In this document: piece by piece, positions 9,113 through 17,768 of the stretch
How the letters are laid out: every line of letters begins with the position of its first letter
How positions within the stretch are numbered: position 1 is the stretch's first letter
Source of the DNA: Arenibacter palladensis
GTDB taxonomy: Bacteria > Bacteroidota > Bacteroidia > Flavobacteriales > Flavobacteriaceae
DNA: 64,000 bases
NCBI RefSeq assembly: GCF_900129275.1
Contig: NZ_FQUX01000001.1
Location: 186,001-250,000 of the forward strand
Reading direction: 5' to 3'
Notes under the pieces: generated by a model
The model's input: only the letters and a program-made list of their open reading frames with translations
Database searches by the model: none
What the model was told of the DNA's origin: nothing
Position numbers and translations under genes: made by a program

Positions 9113-9544
9113 TTATTCTTTTATACCTATATCTGACTTACCCCCAGTTTTCTTAAGCAACTTAATATTTTGTATTTCAATACCCTTGTCTATAGGCTTA
9201 AGCATATCGTACATATTCAAGGCCACAATACTGGCACCATGCATGGCCTCCACTTCCACCCCGGTCTTGTAAATGGTCTTTACAGTAATCAAAACCGTAA
9301 TCTTCAAGCCGTCTATGGAGTACGAAATATTGGTGTATTCTATCGGTAAGGGGTGACAGTCCGGCAGAAGTTCCGCCGTCTTCTTTACGCCCAATAGACC
9401 GGCAGCCTTGCTCATGGCAAACACATCGCCCTTGGGCACCGTATTATTTTTTATCGCCTCTATAGTATCCTCTGAACTTACTTGGACTATAGCCTGAGCA
9501 ATTGCAGTGCGTAACGTAGGTTTTTTATGGGTAATATCTACCAT
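9113..9544 (-). CDS. moaC: MoaC, cyclic pyranopterin monophosphate synthase
   Basis: 143 residues. MoaC converts the cyclised GTP product of MoaA into cyclic pyranopterin monophosphate in molybdenum cofactor synthesis. Diagnostic motifs are MVDIT at the start, DCHPLPI, KTGVEVEAMHGASIVALNMYDM and a C-terminal GGKSD. The length is slightly below the usual 155-165, mainly from a short N terminus. It starts 2 bases after moaE, so the two are one transcription unit. The other cofactor genes (moaA, moeA, moaD) are not in this window. Confidence 0.9.
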   Translation of the reverse strand: MVDITHKKPTLRTAIAQAIVQVSSEDTIEAIKNNTVPKGDVFAMSKAAGLLGVKKTAELLPDCHPLPIEYTNISYSIDGLKITVLITVKTIYKTGVEVEAMHGASIVALNMYDMLKPIDKGIEIQNIKLLKKTGGKSDIGIKE

Positions 9545-9546
9545 TT

Positions 9547-9990
9547 CTATTTATTTACTTTCCATTGATAAGAATCATCCTCAAACAGTTCCTTTCCAAA
9601 AATAGGCACCTGGTTCTTTATTTCTTCCACAACATGGTGCAAGGCATCAAAAACTTCCTTTCGATGTGGAGATGACACAAAAACAAACAGGCATATTTCC
9701 CCAACATTTACCCTTCCCAAACTGTGATAGATATGCATACAGCTTAGGTTAAACTTGGCAAAGGTAGCCTCCCTAATTTCGTGAAATTTTAAATTGGCCA
9801 TTTCCTCATAGGCCGTATATTCTATAGCGGCCACTTCCTGTCCGTCAATTAGATCTGCCCTTACCTGGCCCAAAAAGATATCGTGGGCCCCGATAGTGGT
9901 CTTGGACTGGTGCTTGGCAATGGAATTGGCAATGAACTCCGGGCTTATTGCACCTGCTACAAATACATTTTTAATTTTGCTCTTTTCCAT
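9547..9990 (-). CDS. moaE: MoaE, molybdopterin synthase catalytic subunit
   Basis: 147 residues. MoaE is the large subunit of molybdopterin synthase and works with MoaD to insert the dithiolene sulfurs. Typical features are GAHDIFLGQVR, IEYTAYEEMA, HSLGRVNVGEICLFV, SSPHRKEVFDA and KNQVPIFGKELF, the last holding the active-site lysine. It is directly upstream of moaC. MoaD is not adjacent and must lie elsewhere. Confidence 0.9.
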   Translation of the reverse strand: MEKSKIKNVFVAGAISPEFIANSIAKHQSKTTIGAHDIFLGQVRADLIDGQEVAAIEYTAYEEMANLKFHEIREATFAKFNLSCMHIYHSLGRVNVGEICLFVFVSSPHRKEVFDALHHVVEEIKNQVPIFGKELFEDDSYQWKVNK

Positions 9991-10163
9991 GGAAAATAGT
10001 TTAGCGCTAAGGTAATCAACATTCAGGAATTTTAGGTTATGAACAAAATGGTTTCCTAAGCCGATAAACTACACCGGAACTACCCAAATTCCCGTATTGA
10101 AAAGTCCTACAACTGGGAAACTTTTTGGCAGACCAAAGGTTCAAATTGGGTTGCTAGCTATAT

Positions 10164-12035
10164 TTACACCAATCTTGAAAAACGTGCATTTGAATAAGGA
10201 AAATCCACCCCCATGGCAAAAGCCGTAAAAAGCCCACCGACCAATGCAGATACCAAGGTTTCCCAACCAACAGCCGGTGTTAGGTACACTACATCTACAG
10301 GTAGGATGGTCATAAACATGCCAACAAGAACGGATGCGATTGCTGTCCATTGATATAGTCTTAACCCTTTTACAATAGGTGTTTGCACCTCTCCCCTATA
10401 TGCCTCCTCCACAAAACGGCCTATCCCTGTCAATATTAAATACAGGCCAAAAATAAATGGCGAAGGAAAATCATTATTATGAAGTGATAAAAGAATAAAC
10501 CCAACCAAAAAAAGCCAAATCATGGCATACAAAGGCGTTGGGTGAAGCAGTTCGCCTTTCAAATCTGAAATACCACAAACGCGAGAACGATAATGGTAAT
10601 ATTTAATTCCAATGTCCGGGTTGTCTACCTTTCCACCATGGCAACATCCATTTACCAAACAACGAAAGCGACCAATGGCTTGGACCCATGGCATAAATAC
10701 CGATATTACTCCAATAACTACCCACACATTATAACCCATAGCCCATACGGCTATACTTGCAAAAAGAATCCCCACCAAGGCACCATAATAACCATAGGGT
10801 CTTTTCAATTTCTCCGAGCCTTCTATTATTTGCGCCCAAAGTGCAGAAAATACAATTACTATAAAAGAAAACACCAAGATTGCCCAAGCATAGGCATCGC
10901 CCACTAAAATCCCGGAAAGAAAAATCCCAAAAAAGGTACCAAAGCCTACATAGAAACCATGATTTATCACCCTTAGCTTTCCAAATACCCATTCCTGCCA
11001 TGAATTGGCTATTTTTTCAGCTCTTTTCCTTAAAAAGGTCCAAATTTTAAAATAATTACCAGCTATTAGAAATATTAGGGCAGAACAAAGTAAATGAAGC
11101 TCTGCAGAATTGCTGAAAGATAATTGTATACAACTGAATACAATTGCCAGTAGCCCAAATATAATACCCTTGGTCTTTGATTGTTTGTACATAATCTTAA
11201 CCGAAAGCAACATCAAAAAGATGGGAACATAATAGAAAAAGCTATTTTGACCCGGAAGATATTGTGCACATACACTAGGAAATAACAGTGCTGTATAGGA
11301 AGAAATAAATATAGCAAGGATAGATACAATTACCCAGTTCCTTAACAAATCCTTCCTCTCAATAAAAAGAGGCACTGCGATTAAAAAAAACAAACTCAAT
11401 AAGAGCAAATACTGATTTTCAGTATTTATGGGCAAATTCAACGGTTTTCCCCATGCAGCCTTGCTGTCTCCTACCAAAAAGGATATAACAAAATTAGACA
11501 AAAATAAAAATGCCAATACCCATAATATGGATACTAAACGCGAACTTTTATCAGCCAACCCGGTTGTACCCTCAGTCATATCCAAAATTGTGGACTTGGC
11601 CTCATTTGGAAATCTTTTCTTCAAATCTATGGCTTCGTACCCCAAAACAAGGGCTATCATAGAGAGGATGGTAATAGGTGTTACCAGCCAGAGGCCACTT
11701 GCCGACTTGGTCAAAATAAAATACCCAATTACTAAAAGGCCGAAACCCCAATAGATAGGATGTTTCAGGTAATGGTATGGCCCTTTGGTTACAAATTTTC
11801 GAGGAGGATAGGCATTCATAGGCAATCCTTCCCCATATTTTTTTAAATAGAACATGGCCGTTACCATTAGGAATGCCCCAAATCCAATAAACATCCAACC
11901 CGTCAATATCGATTCAATTGCAGGTAAGTCGATCACGTCTTCAGTATATTTTGCCCAAAGAACTAACATTAGGGGGATAATGATGAGAAAGAGGACGGCA
12001 TATAGTGTTTTGTTTATTCGATTCCTTGTATTCAT
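10164..12035 (-). CDS. Fusion: isoprenylcysteine methyltransferase-like N-domain and Lgt-like C-domain
   Basis: 623-residue polytopic membrane protein. Residues about 1-155 look like the ICMT/PEMT-type membrane methyltransferases, with the motif FVTKGPYHYLKHPIYWGF that in this family shapes the SAM and lipid site. A middle block of several membrane spans (about 170-330) has no recognised motif. Residues about 365-620 resemble prolipoprotein diacylglyceryl transferase: GRFRCLVNGCCHG corresponds to the GR(I/V)GNFxNGE signature, with Cys instead of the conserved Asn, followed by HPTPLYA and GIGRFVEEAYRGE. The start overlaps the ABC permease stop by 4 bases. The Lgt-like part may act on a substrate other than lipoproteins. 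This exact fusion is not one I know as characterised. Confidence 0.75.
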   Translation of the reverse strand: MNTRNRINKTLYAVLFLIIIPLMLVLWAKYTEDVIDLPAIESILTGWMFIGFGAFLMVTAMFYLKKYGEGLPMNAYPPRKFVTKGPYHYLKHPIYWGFGLLVIGYFILTKSASGLWLVTPITILSMIALVLGYEAIDLKKRFPNEAKSTILDMTEGTTGLADKSSRLVSILWVLAFLFLSNFVISFLVGDSKAAWGKPLNLPINTENQYLLLLSLFFLIAVPLFIERKDLLRNWVIVSILAIFISSYTALLFPSVCAQYLPGQNSFFYYVPIFLMLLSVKIMYKQSKTKGIIFGLLAIVFSCIQLSFSNSAELHLLCSALIFLIAGNYFKIWTFLRKRAEKIANSWQEWVFGKLRVINHGFYVGFGTFFGIFLSGILVGDAYAWAILVFSFIVIVFSALWAQIIEGSEKLKRPYGYYGALVGILFASIAVWAMGYNVWVVIGVISVFMPWVQAIGRFRCLVNGCCHGGKVDNPDIGIKYYHYRSRVCGISDLKGELLHPTPLYAMIWLFLVGFILLSLHNNDFPSPFIFGLYLILTGIGRFVEEAYRGEVQTPIVKGLRLYQWTAIASVLVGMFMTILPVDVVYLTPAVGWETLVSALVGGLFTAFAMGVDFPYSNARFSRLV

Positions 12036-12793
12036 TTCATTCGCATTTTATAGAAAAAAATAAGCATGGAAATAACTAAAAAGCCGAAACCATAAACCAA
12101 ACTGTTCACAGTGGCTACAGTGGCAGAAAAATCTGTTACCGCAGTAATAATGGCCGATTGGGAAGGGAAATAGGCCGGGAGGAATTTTATGATTAGCTGA
12201 TTTTGTGCTTCAGCATAAAACAAAGGGTTCTGCAGCCAACCTGCATCTATATTTACAAGCAGCACGATTAACAAAATACCTTCCAACTCTGCCTTGACAA
12301 GACTGCCAATGACCAGGCCGTAACTTCCGTAGACAAAGCCAATAAGTACTAACCCAATAATAAAACTACCAAGGTGATCAATGGAATAAAATACACTTGT
12401 AAGCAGCCCTGTATAAATAGCAATTACTACAATCACCGAAAACAAGGCAAGCAAAATAGAAATTAATAATTCTATGGGATGATAGCCGCAAAGAATAAGC
12501 CTACGGTTAACATCATTGTTTTTTTGAACTAGGTTTAAGGCCAAAAATGCAACCAGAAAACCAGATGAGGCTACGGCGAAAAAGATGAAGGAAATAGCTT
12601 TTTCACTAATATTTATAAAAACCTCCTCACCTACTGAAGCCAATTGAAAAGGAAGTATTCTGTCCGAAGTCGTAATCTGTACCATCGTCAAGAAAAATGC
12701 GGGAATGAGCAAAAGCAAAATAATCACGATCTTTTGGCGAACGAGCATTCTCAAAATCATGGATAAACCTATTGTGATCTTATTCAGCTTCAT
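12032..12793 (-). CDS. ABC-2 type transporter permease
   Basis: 253 residues with about six hydrophobic spans and no soluble domain. This is the size and pattern of the membrane subunit of an ABC-2 exporter. A cytoplasmic NNDVNRRLILCGYHPIEL segment between spans 2 and 3 could be the coupling helix that contacts the ATPase. It overlaps the ATPase gene and the methyltransferase-Lgt fusion gene by 4 bases each, so translation is coupled. The cargo is unknown; the operon suggests a lipid or isoprenoid product. Confidence 0.82.
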   Translation of the reverse strand: MKLNKITIGLSMILRMLVRQKIVIILLLLIPAFFLTMVQITTSDRILPFQLASVGEEVFINISEKAISFIFFAVASSGFLVAFLALNLVQKNNDVNRRLILCGYHPIELLISILLALFSVIVVIAIYTGLLTSVFYSIDHLGSFIIGLVLIGFVYGSYGLVIGSLVKAELEGILLIVLLVNIDAGWLQNPLFYAEAQNQLIIKFLPAYFPSQSAIITAVTDFSATVATVNSLVYGFGFLVISMLIFFYKMRMK

Positions 12794-13389
12794 ACCAATA
12801 TCCCGTTTTCAAGTTGATAAATTTGATCAAGTCTTACCTTTTCATTCAGCAAATGCGTAACTATTAGTATGGCACAGCCTCTGTTCTTAAGTTCAGTGGT
12901 ATAATTCCAAAACCGCTGATAGGTGTCCCAATCAAAACCATTATACGGCTCATCCAATATCAATAAGTTTGGCTCATGCAGAAGAGCTATTGAGAGGTTA
13001 AGTTTTTGTTGGGTACCCCCACTCAAATTAATAATTTTTTCATATTGGTACTTTTTATAATTGAAGTATAGGAGCAGTTCTTCATACCGCACCTTAGATA
13101 GCCCACTGTTAACACCGTAGGCCACAGAAAAATAATCGAAATGTTCCTGCACCGTAAGATGTGGAAAAACAACTGCCCTTTGTGGGCAATAACCTATACT
13201 GCCAATAATTTTAACACTTCCCCTATGCGCACTGTGAAGTCCAACAATGATCTCCATTAAAACCGACTTCCCGGAACCATTTTCTCCAACAACGCCCGTG
13301 ATAGATCCCGCTTCCAATTGAAAGGAGATATCTTTGAGGACATTTTTTCTTCCGAAGGATTTAGCGATATGTTCAGCCTTTAAAATCAT
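12790..13389 (-). CDS. ABC transporter ATP-binding protein
   Basis: 199-residue ABC ATPase with the Walker A motif GENGSGKS, a Q-loop around GYCPQRAVVFP, the signature LSGGTQQK, Walker B LLILDEP and the switch histidine in ILIVTHL. It is short, with just the catalytic core. It overlaps its permease partner and the upstream CrtC-like gene by 4 bases each. It energises the adjacent ABC-2 permease, probably as an exporter. Confidence 0.92.
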   Translation of the reverse strand: MILKAEHIAKSFGRKNVLKDISFQLEAGSITGVVGENGSGKSVLMEIIVGLHSAHRGSVKIIGSIGYCPQRAVVFPHLTVQEHFDYFSVAYGVNSGLSKVRYEELLLYFNYKKYQYEKIINLSGGTQQKLNLSIALLHEPNLLILDEPYNGFDWDTYQRFWNYTTELKNRGCAILIVTHLLNEKVRLDQIYQLENGILV

Positions 13390-14201
13390 TGATCCTGTAC
13401 GTTAAAATCAACCCACTCATGGATGGCCATGCCATTTATAACAGGATCCCCATTTTTTTGAAATTCACCTTTACTTAACCACTTGTGATTTTTAGCCATC
13501 AAAAACTTGGAGGGCATCAACTTATTAAATCCAGGTAAGTATCTTAGAAGTTTGTGCACTACCTGATGTATTTTTTTTTCGGATTCAATAACTACACCTC
13601 TATCGAGCTTTAGTGAAAAAGCCCTTTCATCTGATGAAAGGCAATTGTCTTCTATACTACAATTTGTTATTTTTTCGCCATTAAGCCATATCCATTGCTG
13701 TTGTTTTTCCGCTCGTAATTCTATCCAAACAATGGTATTGCCCAGCGAATGGAATCTCCCCCAACGCAGATCGTTCATAGGGATATGCCATGGAGGGGCG
13801 GTTAGAATCAATTGTTCAACGTATCCGTTGCCTTTAACAACCTTATCCCCAATATTCAGCTTCACTTTAGAAGCAGGCTGAAAACAGTTCCAGTCCAGAA
13901 ACCCATGATCAGCATCATATATCCGGGCTTGTAGAGGTTTAGCAACAGATTCCCACTGTCCAGAAACCTTAAATTTGTCATCGTGCCAACTGATCAATTT
14001 TTCCTTTTTCTTAGGTATTATTACATTTCGAAAATGGGAAGATATCTTAACCCCATTCTCGGAATCATATTGTATCCAACTTGCATAATGGGCCGAGAAT
14101 CCATTCCAAGTTAATTTTGCGGCGTAAAAGATCATTGCTTCACCTTTGTCCCCTATAAAATCGAGAAACCATTTGTTCAGATGAAAATTGGATATTGCCA
14201 C
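13386..14201 (-). CDS. CrtC/lipocalin-like protein in a prenyl-synthase operon
   Basis: 271 residues, beta-rich, without a signal peptide or membrane span. Elements such as LDWNCFQPAS, GYVEQLILTAPPWHIP and LRWGRFHSLGNTIVW resemble the two-lipocalin fold of CrtC-type carotenoid hydratases and tocopherol-cyclase-like proteins. The similarity is by eye and moderate. It begins 6 bases after the prenyl synthase gene and overlaps the ATPase gene by 4 bases. A role in binding or modifying an isoprenoid made by its neighbour is the simplest inference. It could also be a non-catalytic lipid carrier. Confidence 0.5.
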   Translation of the reverse strand: MAISNFHLNKWFLDFIGDKGEAMIFYAAKLTWNGFSAHYASWIQYDSENGVKISSHFRNVIIPKKKEKLISWHDDKFKVSGQWESVAKPLQARIYDADHGFLDWNCFQPASKVKLNIGDKVVKGNGYVEQLILTAPPWHIPMNDLRWGRFHSLGNTIVWIELRAEKQQQWIWLNGEKITNCSIEDNCLSSDERAFSLKLDRGVVIESEKKIHQVVHKLLRYLPGFNKLMPSKFLMAKNHKWLSKGEFQKNGDPVINGMAIHEWVDFNVQDQ

Positions 14202-14207
14202 TTGCTT

Positions 14208-15065
14208 TTAATTGTTTTGATTGTCCGAAATAATTTGTTTAAAAACCTTCTTCGCGGGAATCTCATAAACCAAGGTAAATGCCCATTTTTGCAATAGTGA
14301 AAAATTCCCCTCAGGCAATCTCCTATGATGCTCTTCAAGAAGTTGCATCCCTTTTTCTGCACGTTCAAGCAGCCATTTTTTTATTCTTTTGGAAGCGGGG
14401 TTATTCAGATCTTCCTTGGAAATTTGGAGCCGTATGCATTCCTCCTGGGAGATATTAACATAACCTGCAGCCAAATCCGCAGCTATATCCTCTATGTCAT
14501 ATTGGTACCTACAGGCCATCCCAAGTGGCTCCAACAAGGTATACTTCTCCGGATTATCCTTAAAAACCTTTAAAGTAGCTTTTATAGTACCCCTGATATC
14601 CAATAAGTGGAAATGATGTATCAAATCCTCTTTGGGAAAAATGATCATTTTACCGCGTCGATTTGCATCGAAAAGTAATGAGTTAAGGATATCGGCAGTT
14701 TCTTCCCTGAAATCTTCACCAAATTTTTCTGCCAGCTTAAAACAATGAACCATTAAATGGTCTACTTCGTCTTTAGGGTGAATCGTATTTTTTGAGAATT
14801 CTATTTTTTCCAATAAGTAATCCTTTCCACTTAAATACCCTTTTGGCATAGGCGCGTCACCATCAACAATATCATCTAGAAATCGCATTAAAACGTAATA
14901 ACATTCCAAGAATTCACCTCTTATCGGGGCAAAAGCGGCGTATTTAAAGAAACGCAGATAACGCAAAAAAATCCGGTACTTCCAATCGCGTGTTGCCAAC
15001 ATATGCTTAAAAACCCGATTACGAATTGCTATCGGCTCCATCGCAACGTCAGATTGCACAATCAT
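14208..15065 (-). CDS. Squalene/phytoene synthase-like (head-to-head prenyl synthase) protein
   Basis: 285 residues from the ATG at 15065; a GTG at 15071 would add two residues. All-alpha terpenoid-synthase fold of the squalene/phytoene synthase type. The first aspartate-rich motif is FLDDIVDGD near residue 65. The second is YDIEDIAADL near residue 190, followed by AGYVNIS where phytoene synthases have GRIYLP. Both magnesium-binding motifs are intact, so catalysis on prenyl diphosphates is likely. Usual carotenoid partners (CrtI, CrtB-type clusters) or hopanoid genes are absent. Instead the operon continues with a CrtC-like protein, an ABC transporter and the methyltransferase-Lgt fusion. The product is unknown. 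Confidence 0.75.
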   Translation of the reverse strand: MIVQSDVAMEPIAIRNRVFKHMLATRDWKYRIFLRYLRFFKYAAFAPIRGEFLECYYVLMRFLDDIVDGDAPMPKGYLSGKDYLLEKIEFSKNTIHPKDEVDHLMVHCFKLAEKFGEDFREETADILNSLLFDANRRGKMIIFPKEDLIHHFHLLDIRGTIKATLKVFKDNPEKYTLLEPLGMACRYQYDIEDIAADLAAGYVNISQEECIRLQISKEDLNNPASKRIKKWLLERAEKGMQLLEEHHRRLPEGNFSLLQKWAFTLVYEIPAKKVFKQIISDNQNN

Positions 15066-15071
15066 GCGCAC

Positions 15072-15669
15072 AATGTGTTTATTATACCTTTTACCATATA
15101 GCTTTTCTTTAGACCAAGGCCTAGATACTTGTTCAAAATTAAATAATGGGGAAACGCCCGAATAATTTCTGCGGGCTCATTAAATTTATTAAAAGGCAGG
15201 AATTTCCCATTGGGAAATCCATTTGTTTTTGCGGATTTATACTATGCCTTTAGTACAATTTAGTAAAAAAATGGCCATAATCATTATCAATCTTAAGAAA
15301 GATACGGATTTAAAACATGTGAAGAAGGGTGTTATTAAGATATTCCCTTCAACTTCTATAGGTTCTAAGTATTAATTATTCAAATCTTCCATCAAGAGTC
15401 CTCCAACTTTTCTCTTGGATCGGGAACCAGCCAGAATTGCCTTGGGTTATTTAAATATTATAAATCGTTTATTGTACCTGAGCACAAATAAAAGGTATTA
15501 AACCTCAGGGCAAGCCCTGAACCCAATAATAGGAATCTACCCAAGGGTCGAGGTATTGAACCTAGATCCCGCCGAAAAAGGCGGGATCTAGGTTCAACTT
15601 GCAATTTTCAGTGCGTTTTACTGACTTCTCAAAATTGAGTTTCACTAATAAAAAGTGATTTCCAGAATG
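15072..15669. other. Non-coding stretch upstream of the prenyl-synthase operon
   Basis: About 600 bases without a convincing gene. Base composition shifts around 15,500-15,600, where two hairpin-forming segments occur: TCAGGG-CAAG-CCCTGA near 15,506-15,521 and the long stem listed separately. The promoter of the prenyl-synthase operon should lie near its right-hand start, 15,070-15,250. Confidence 0.5.
15556..15597. repeat. Perfect 18-bp inverted repeat (hairpin)
   Basis: Arms 15556-15573 and 15580-15597 pair perfectly around a 6-base GAAAAA loop, with a GC-rich core ATCCCGCC/GGCGGGAT. No T-run follows on either side, so it is not a standard terminator. The preceding 15,491-15,560 has related words (GGTATTAAACCTC, GGTATTGAACCT), suggesting a dispersed palindromic repeat. 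Confidence 0.75.
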
Positions 15670-15840
15670 TTAATCTTTCTTCTTTTTCTTTCTCCAAATA
15701 ACATAAAAGATAACCATTAAAATAGGCAGAATTATATAAACAATAACATCGAATGCATTGGTAAGATCAATAGGACTATTATCATCCGGATTTCGAGTGC
15801 CTATTGGCAATTGTAGTAATAAAGGATATATGTTTAACAT
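15670..15840 (-). CDS. 56-residue small membrane protein
   Basis: ATG at 15840, TAA at 15670-15672. The product begins MLNIYPLLLQLPIGTRNPDD, has one membrane span (VIVYIILPILMVIFYVIW) and ends in a basic RKKKKKD tail. That gives clear N-out/C-in topology by the positive-inside rule. The composition and sharp membrane/basic-tail design argue against chance. Similar short proteins occur, I believe, in other Flavobacteriia, but this was not checked. No function is known and no operon partner is adjacent. Confidence 0.6.
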   Translation of the reverse strand: MLNIYPLLLQLPIGTRNPDDNSPIDLTNAFDVIVYIILPILMVIFYVIWRKKKKKD

Positions 15841-16048
15841 TGTTTAAATAGCTCTTATGCAAGTTACTAAATTAAATAGATGTAGCTTCAGTCACCTTAT
15901 CTATTCCACTTTGCTTTCATGATGACATCTAGGAGCGGTCCAGGACTTCTTTATGGTAACCAAAACTTAATTTAGGGAAGAATCTTATGGCCATGCCCAG
16001 AAACTGCCCGGTAATATCAGAAAATAGGGCGGTAAAGAAATACGGTAA

Positions 16049-16405
16049 TTATTGGGAAGAAGACCAATTCATTATTTCCTCCCGCACCTGCTCTGAAGTT
16101 CGCCGTCTTCTTTTCGCCAGCTTTTGTATTAGAGTACTAAAACCCTTGTTGTCATATGTGGTGTCCATATCGTTTAGTTCCGGAAAATTTGCGAGATAAT
16201 TATCCCGTACGGCCAACCATTGCTTTTCCAAATGCTTATCAAATTTTGACGTTGCAACACCTCCGTTGTCGACCGGTTTGCCCACCCCTTTATTTGAATC
16301 CCCATTAGGGTTTGTTTCTAGGTCAAGTCCACGATTTTGTTGAACCTCATTATTCAAACCCTTTAAAACTGACTTCTTATCTTGATTTTTATTTTCGGTA
16401 ATCAT
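16049..16405 (-). CDS. Small CsbD-like hypothetical protein
   Basis: 118 residues from the ATG at 16405, preferred to an upstream start at 16432 that adds an unlikely MLLTLKFIT. The N-terminal half is polar and probably disordered (Asn, Asp, Gly, Lys rich). The C-terminal 60 residues read WLAVRDNYLANFPELNDMD followed by a helical segment ending REEIMNW. This is reminiscent of the W-x-x-x-K...L-T-x-x-D pattern of CsbD-like stress proteins. Weak similarity by eye; no neighbours on either side support a role. Confidence 0.5.
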   Translation of the reverse strand: MITENKNQDKKSVLKGLNNEVQQNRGLDLETNPNGDSNKGVGKPVDNGGVATSKFDKHLEKQWLAVRDNYLANFPELNDMDTTYDNKGFSTLIQKLAKRRRRTSEQVREEIMNWSSSQ

Positions 16406-17695
16406 TGTTATAAATTTTAATGTTAATAACATATAAATTTAATGAAGTGCACATTCCTCTCTTTGCTCTAACTGTTTTATAATTAACCTGATAAATATCT
16501 GTCCTATACAAAACGTCAAACAAATCCTTAATGGCAAACAGCTTTATTTTGAGAAGAGTATTGGATCAGTCCCAAAAGTTGTGTGTGAATTACAAAAAGA
16601 TATAATTTACTATCTCAAGTTTGTGTTCTGTTCATTTTTTGCATCGCCCAAAAAACGACCAGGGCTGAATAACCAAGGTACGGTGTACCTTGGTTAGAAG
16701 GAGCCAGTTGTAGCCTAGGAGGCTGATTTTAAATTTCTTTAAATCTACGCAATTTCCACAGCCGCGCCGTCCAGGCCGCTTTCTCTAAGCGAAATGCTCT
16801 TTGGACAGCTACCTGAACCCAATATGGAAACCACTTGATTTAAGACGAAATTGAAAATAGGCCGGTCCATTCTTTCCGTCAACCTTCATGTGGAGATAAG
16901 TCATTTTCCGTTATTAAATACCTTTGGACATTGTCCTCCATGCCTATGGTTTGGTCGTTCTTCTTCCGTCGTGGAGATGGCATGGCCGTTAAGAATTGTT
17001 GAAGCCTTGGAAATAATTTAGGCCATGGCATCGGTCCTTAAAATCCAGAGATTTTAGGGGCCACCTAGTGAAGAAGGGTCTTTTCTCCTGCCCGACGGCA
17101 AGGCGGGTTTGTTTCGTTTTATTCATTGCCTTTCTATTTTATATTAAGGTATTCATGAACCTCCTGCGTCGGTTTCATTGGAAAGCAAAGAAATCGAAGA
17201 TTCACGAAATCCAATAAATAACAATAACGACCAATTGAGTAAAATGAAAGAATAATTTAATCGTTGGTTTTTCTAGATTGCTCCTATTAATTAAAACTAT
17301 TGCTCAAAAAACATAAGTGATCAAATTAATCCCAATTTTACATAAACACAACAATTGTTCCTGATCCAGAGTATTCCACCAATATAACAATGCAATTACG
17401 CAATCTTGAAAATCGCCAATTACGTTAGAGCAGGATTAAGATGCTCAGGGGCGTATTTTATTATTAAATATGAATTTCTTTTTTACCACCTCACGCCAAC
17501 CTCATCAAATACACAAGAATTAATAAAAGGAAATGCAGAACAATGAAGAAAGTATAGTTCTACTTTTAAAGAAATGACCGTGCCATACACCTCAGTCTAG
17601 CCTACTTCGTAGCCTCACCAGGAATCACTTCGGCTCCGCTCAGTACGGGCTTCGATCCGAAAGCTACCGCTTTTGGTGCTGCGCACCTTTGGTTC
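16406..17695. other. Long non-coding, apparently degenerate region next to the integrated element
   Basis: About 1.3 kb without an intact gene. On the minus strand, 16745-16870 reads as a coding-like fragment (starts MDRPIFNFVL, ends GAAVEIA, then TAG). A second frame over the same DNA is also open for a short way, which suggests decay or a dispersed repeat. A segment at 17613-17630 resembles the nearby att core. No RNA gene was recognised. Confidence 0.45.
16670..16696. repeat. Perfect 12-bp inverted repeat
   Basis: Arms 16670-16681 (TAACCAAGGTAC) and 16685-16696 pair around a 3-base GGT loop. It has no T-run and stands in non-coding DNA, so it may be another dispersed palindrome or a relic. 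Confidence 0.6.
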
Positions 17696-17719
17696 GTGAC
17701 CTCACCAAGAATCGAACTT
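17696..17719 (+). repeat. Left attachment site, duplicated tRNA-Arg 3' end
   Basis: Identical over 24 bases to 37709-37732, which covers the T-arm and acceptor 3' strand of tRNA-Arg. Both copies have the same orientation. Flanking bases differ on both sides, defining the core. It starts GTGACCTCACC and ends ATCGAACTT. Confidence 0.85.
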
Positions 17720-17768
17720 CTTTCTGTGAGCGCCCTATTTATTAGGGGTTCACATTTTTTAAGTTTCT

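Noticed and set aside
10141-10350. Cys-rich open frame overlapping the Lgt-like domain end
   Set aside because: It is a shadow in another frame of the methyltransferase-Lgt fusion gene and has no independent features.
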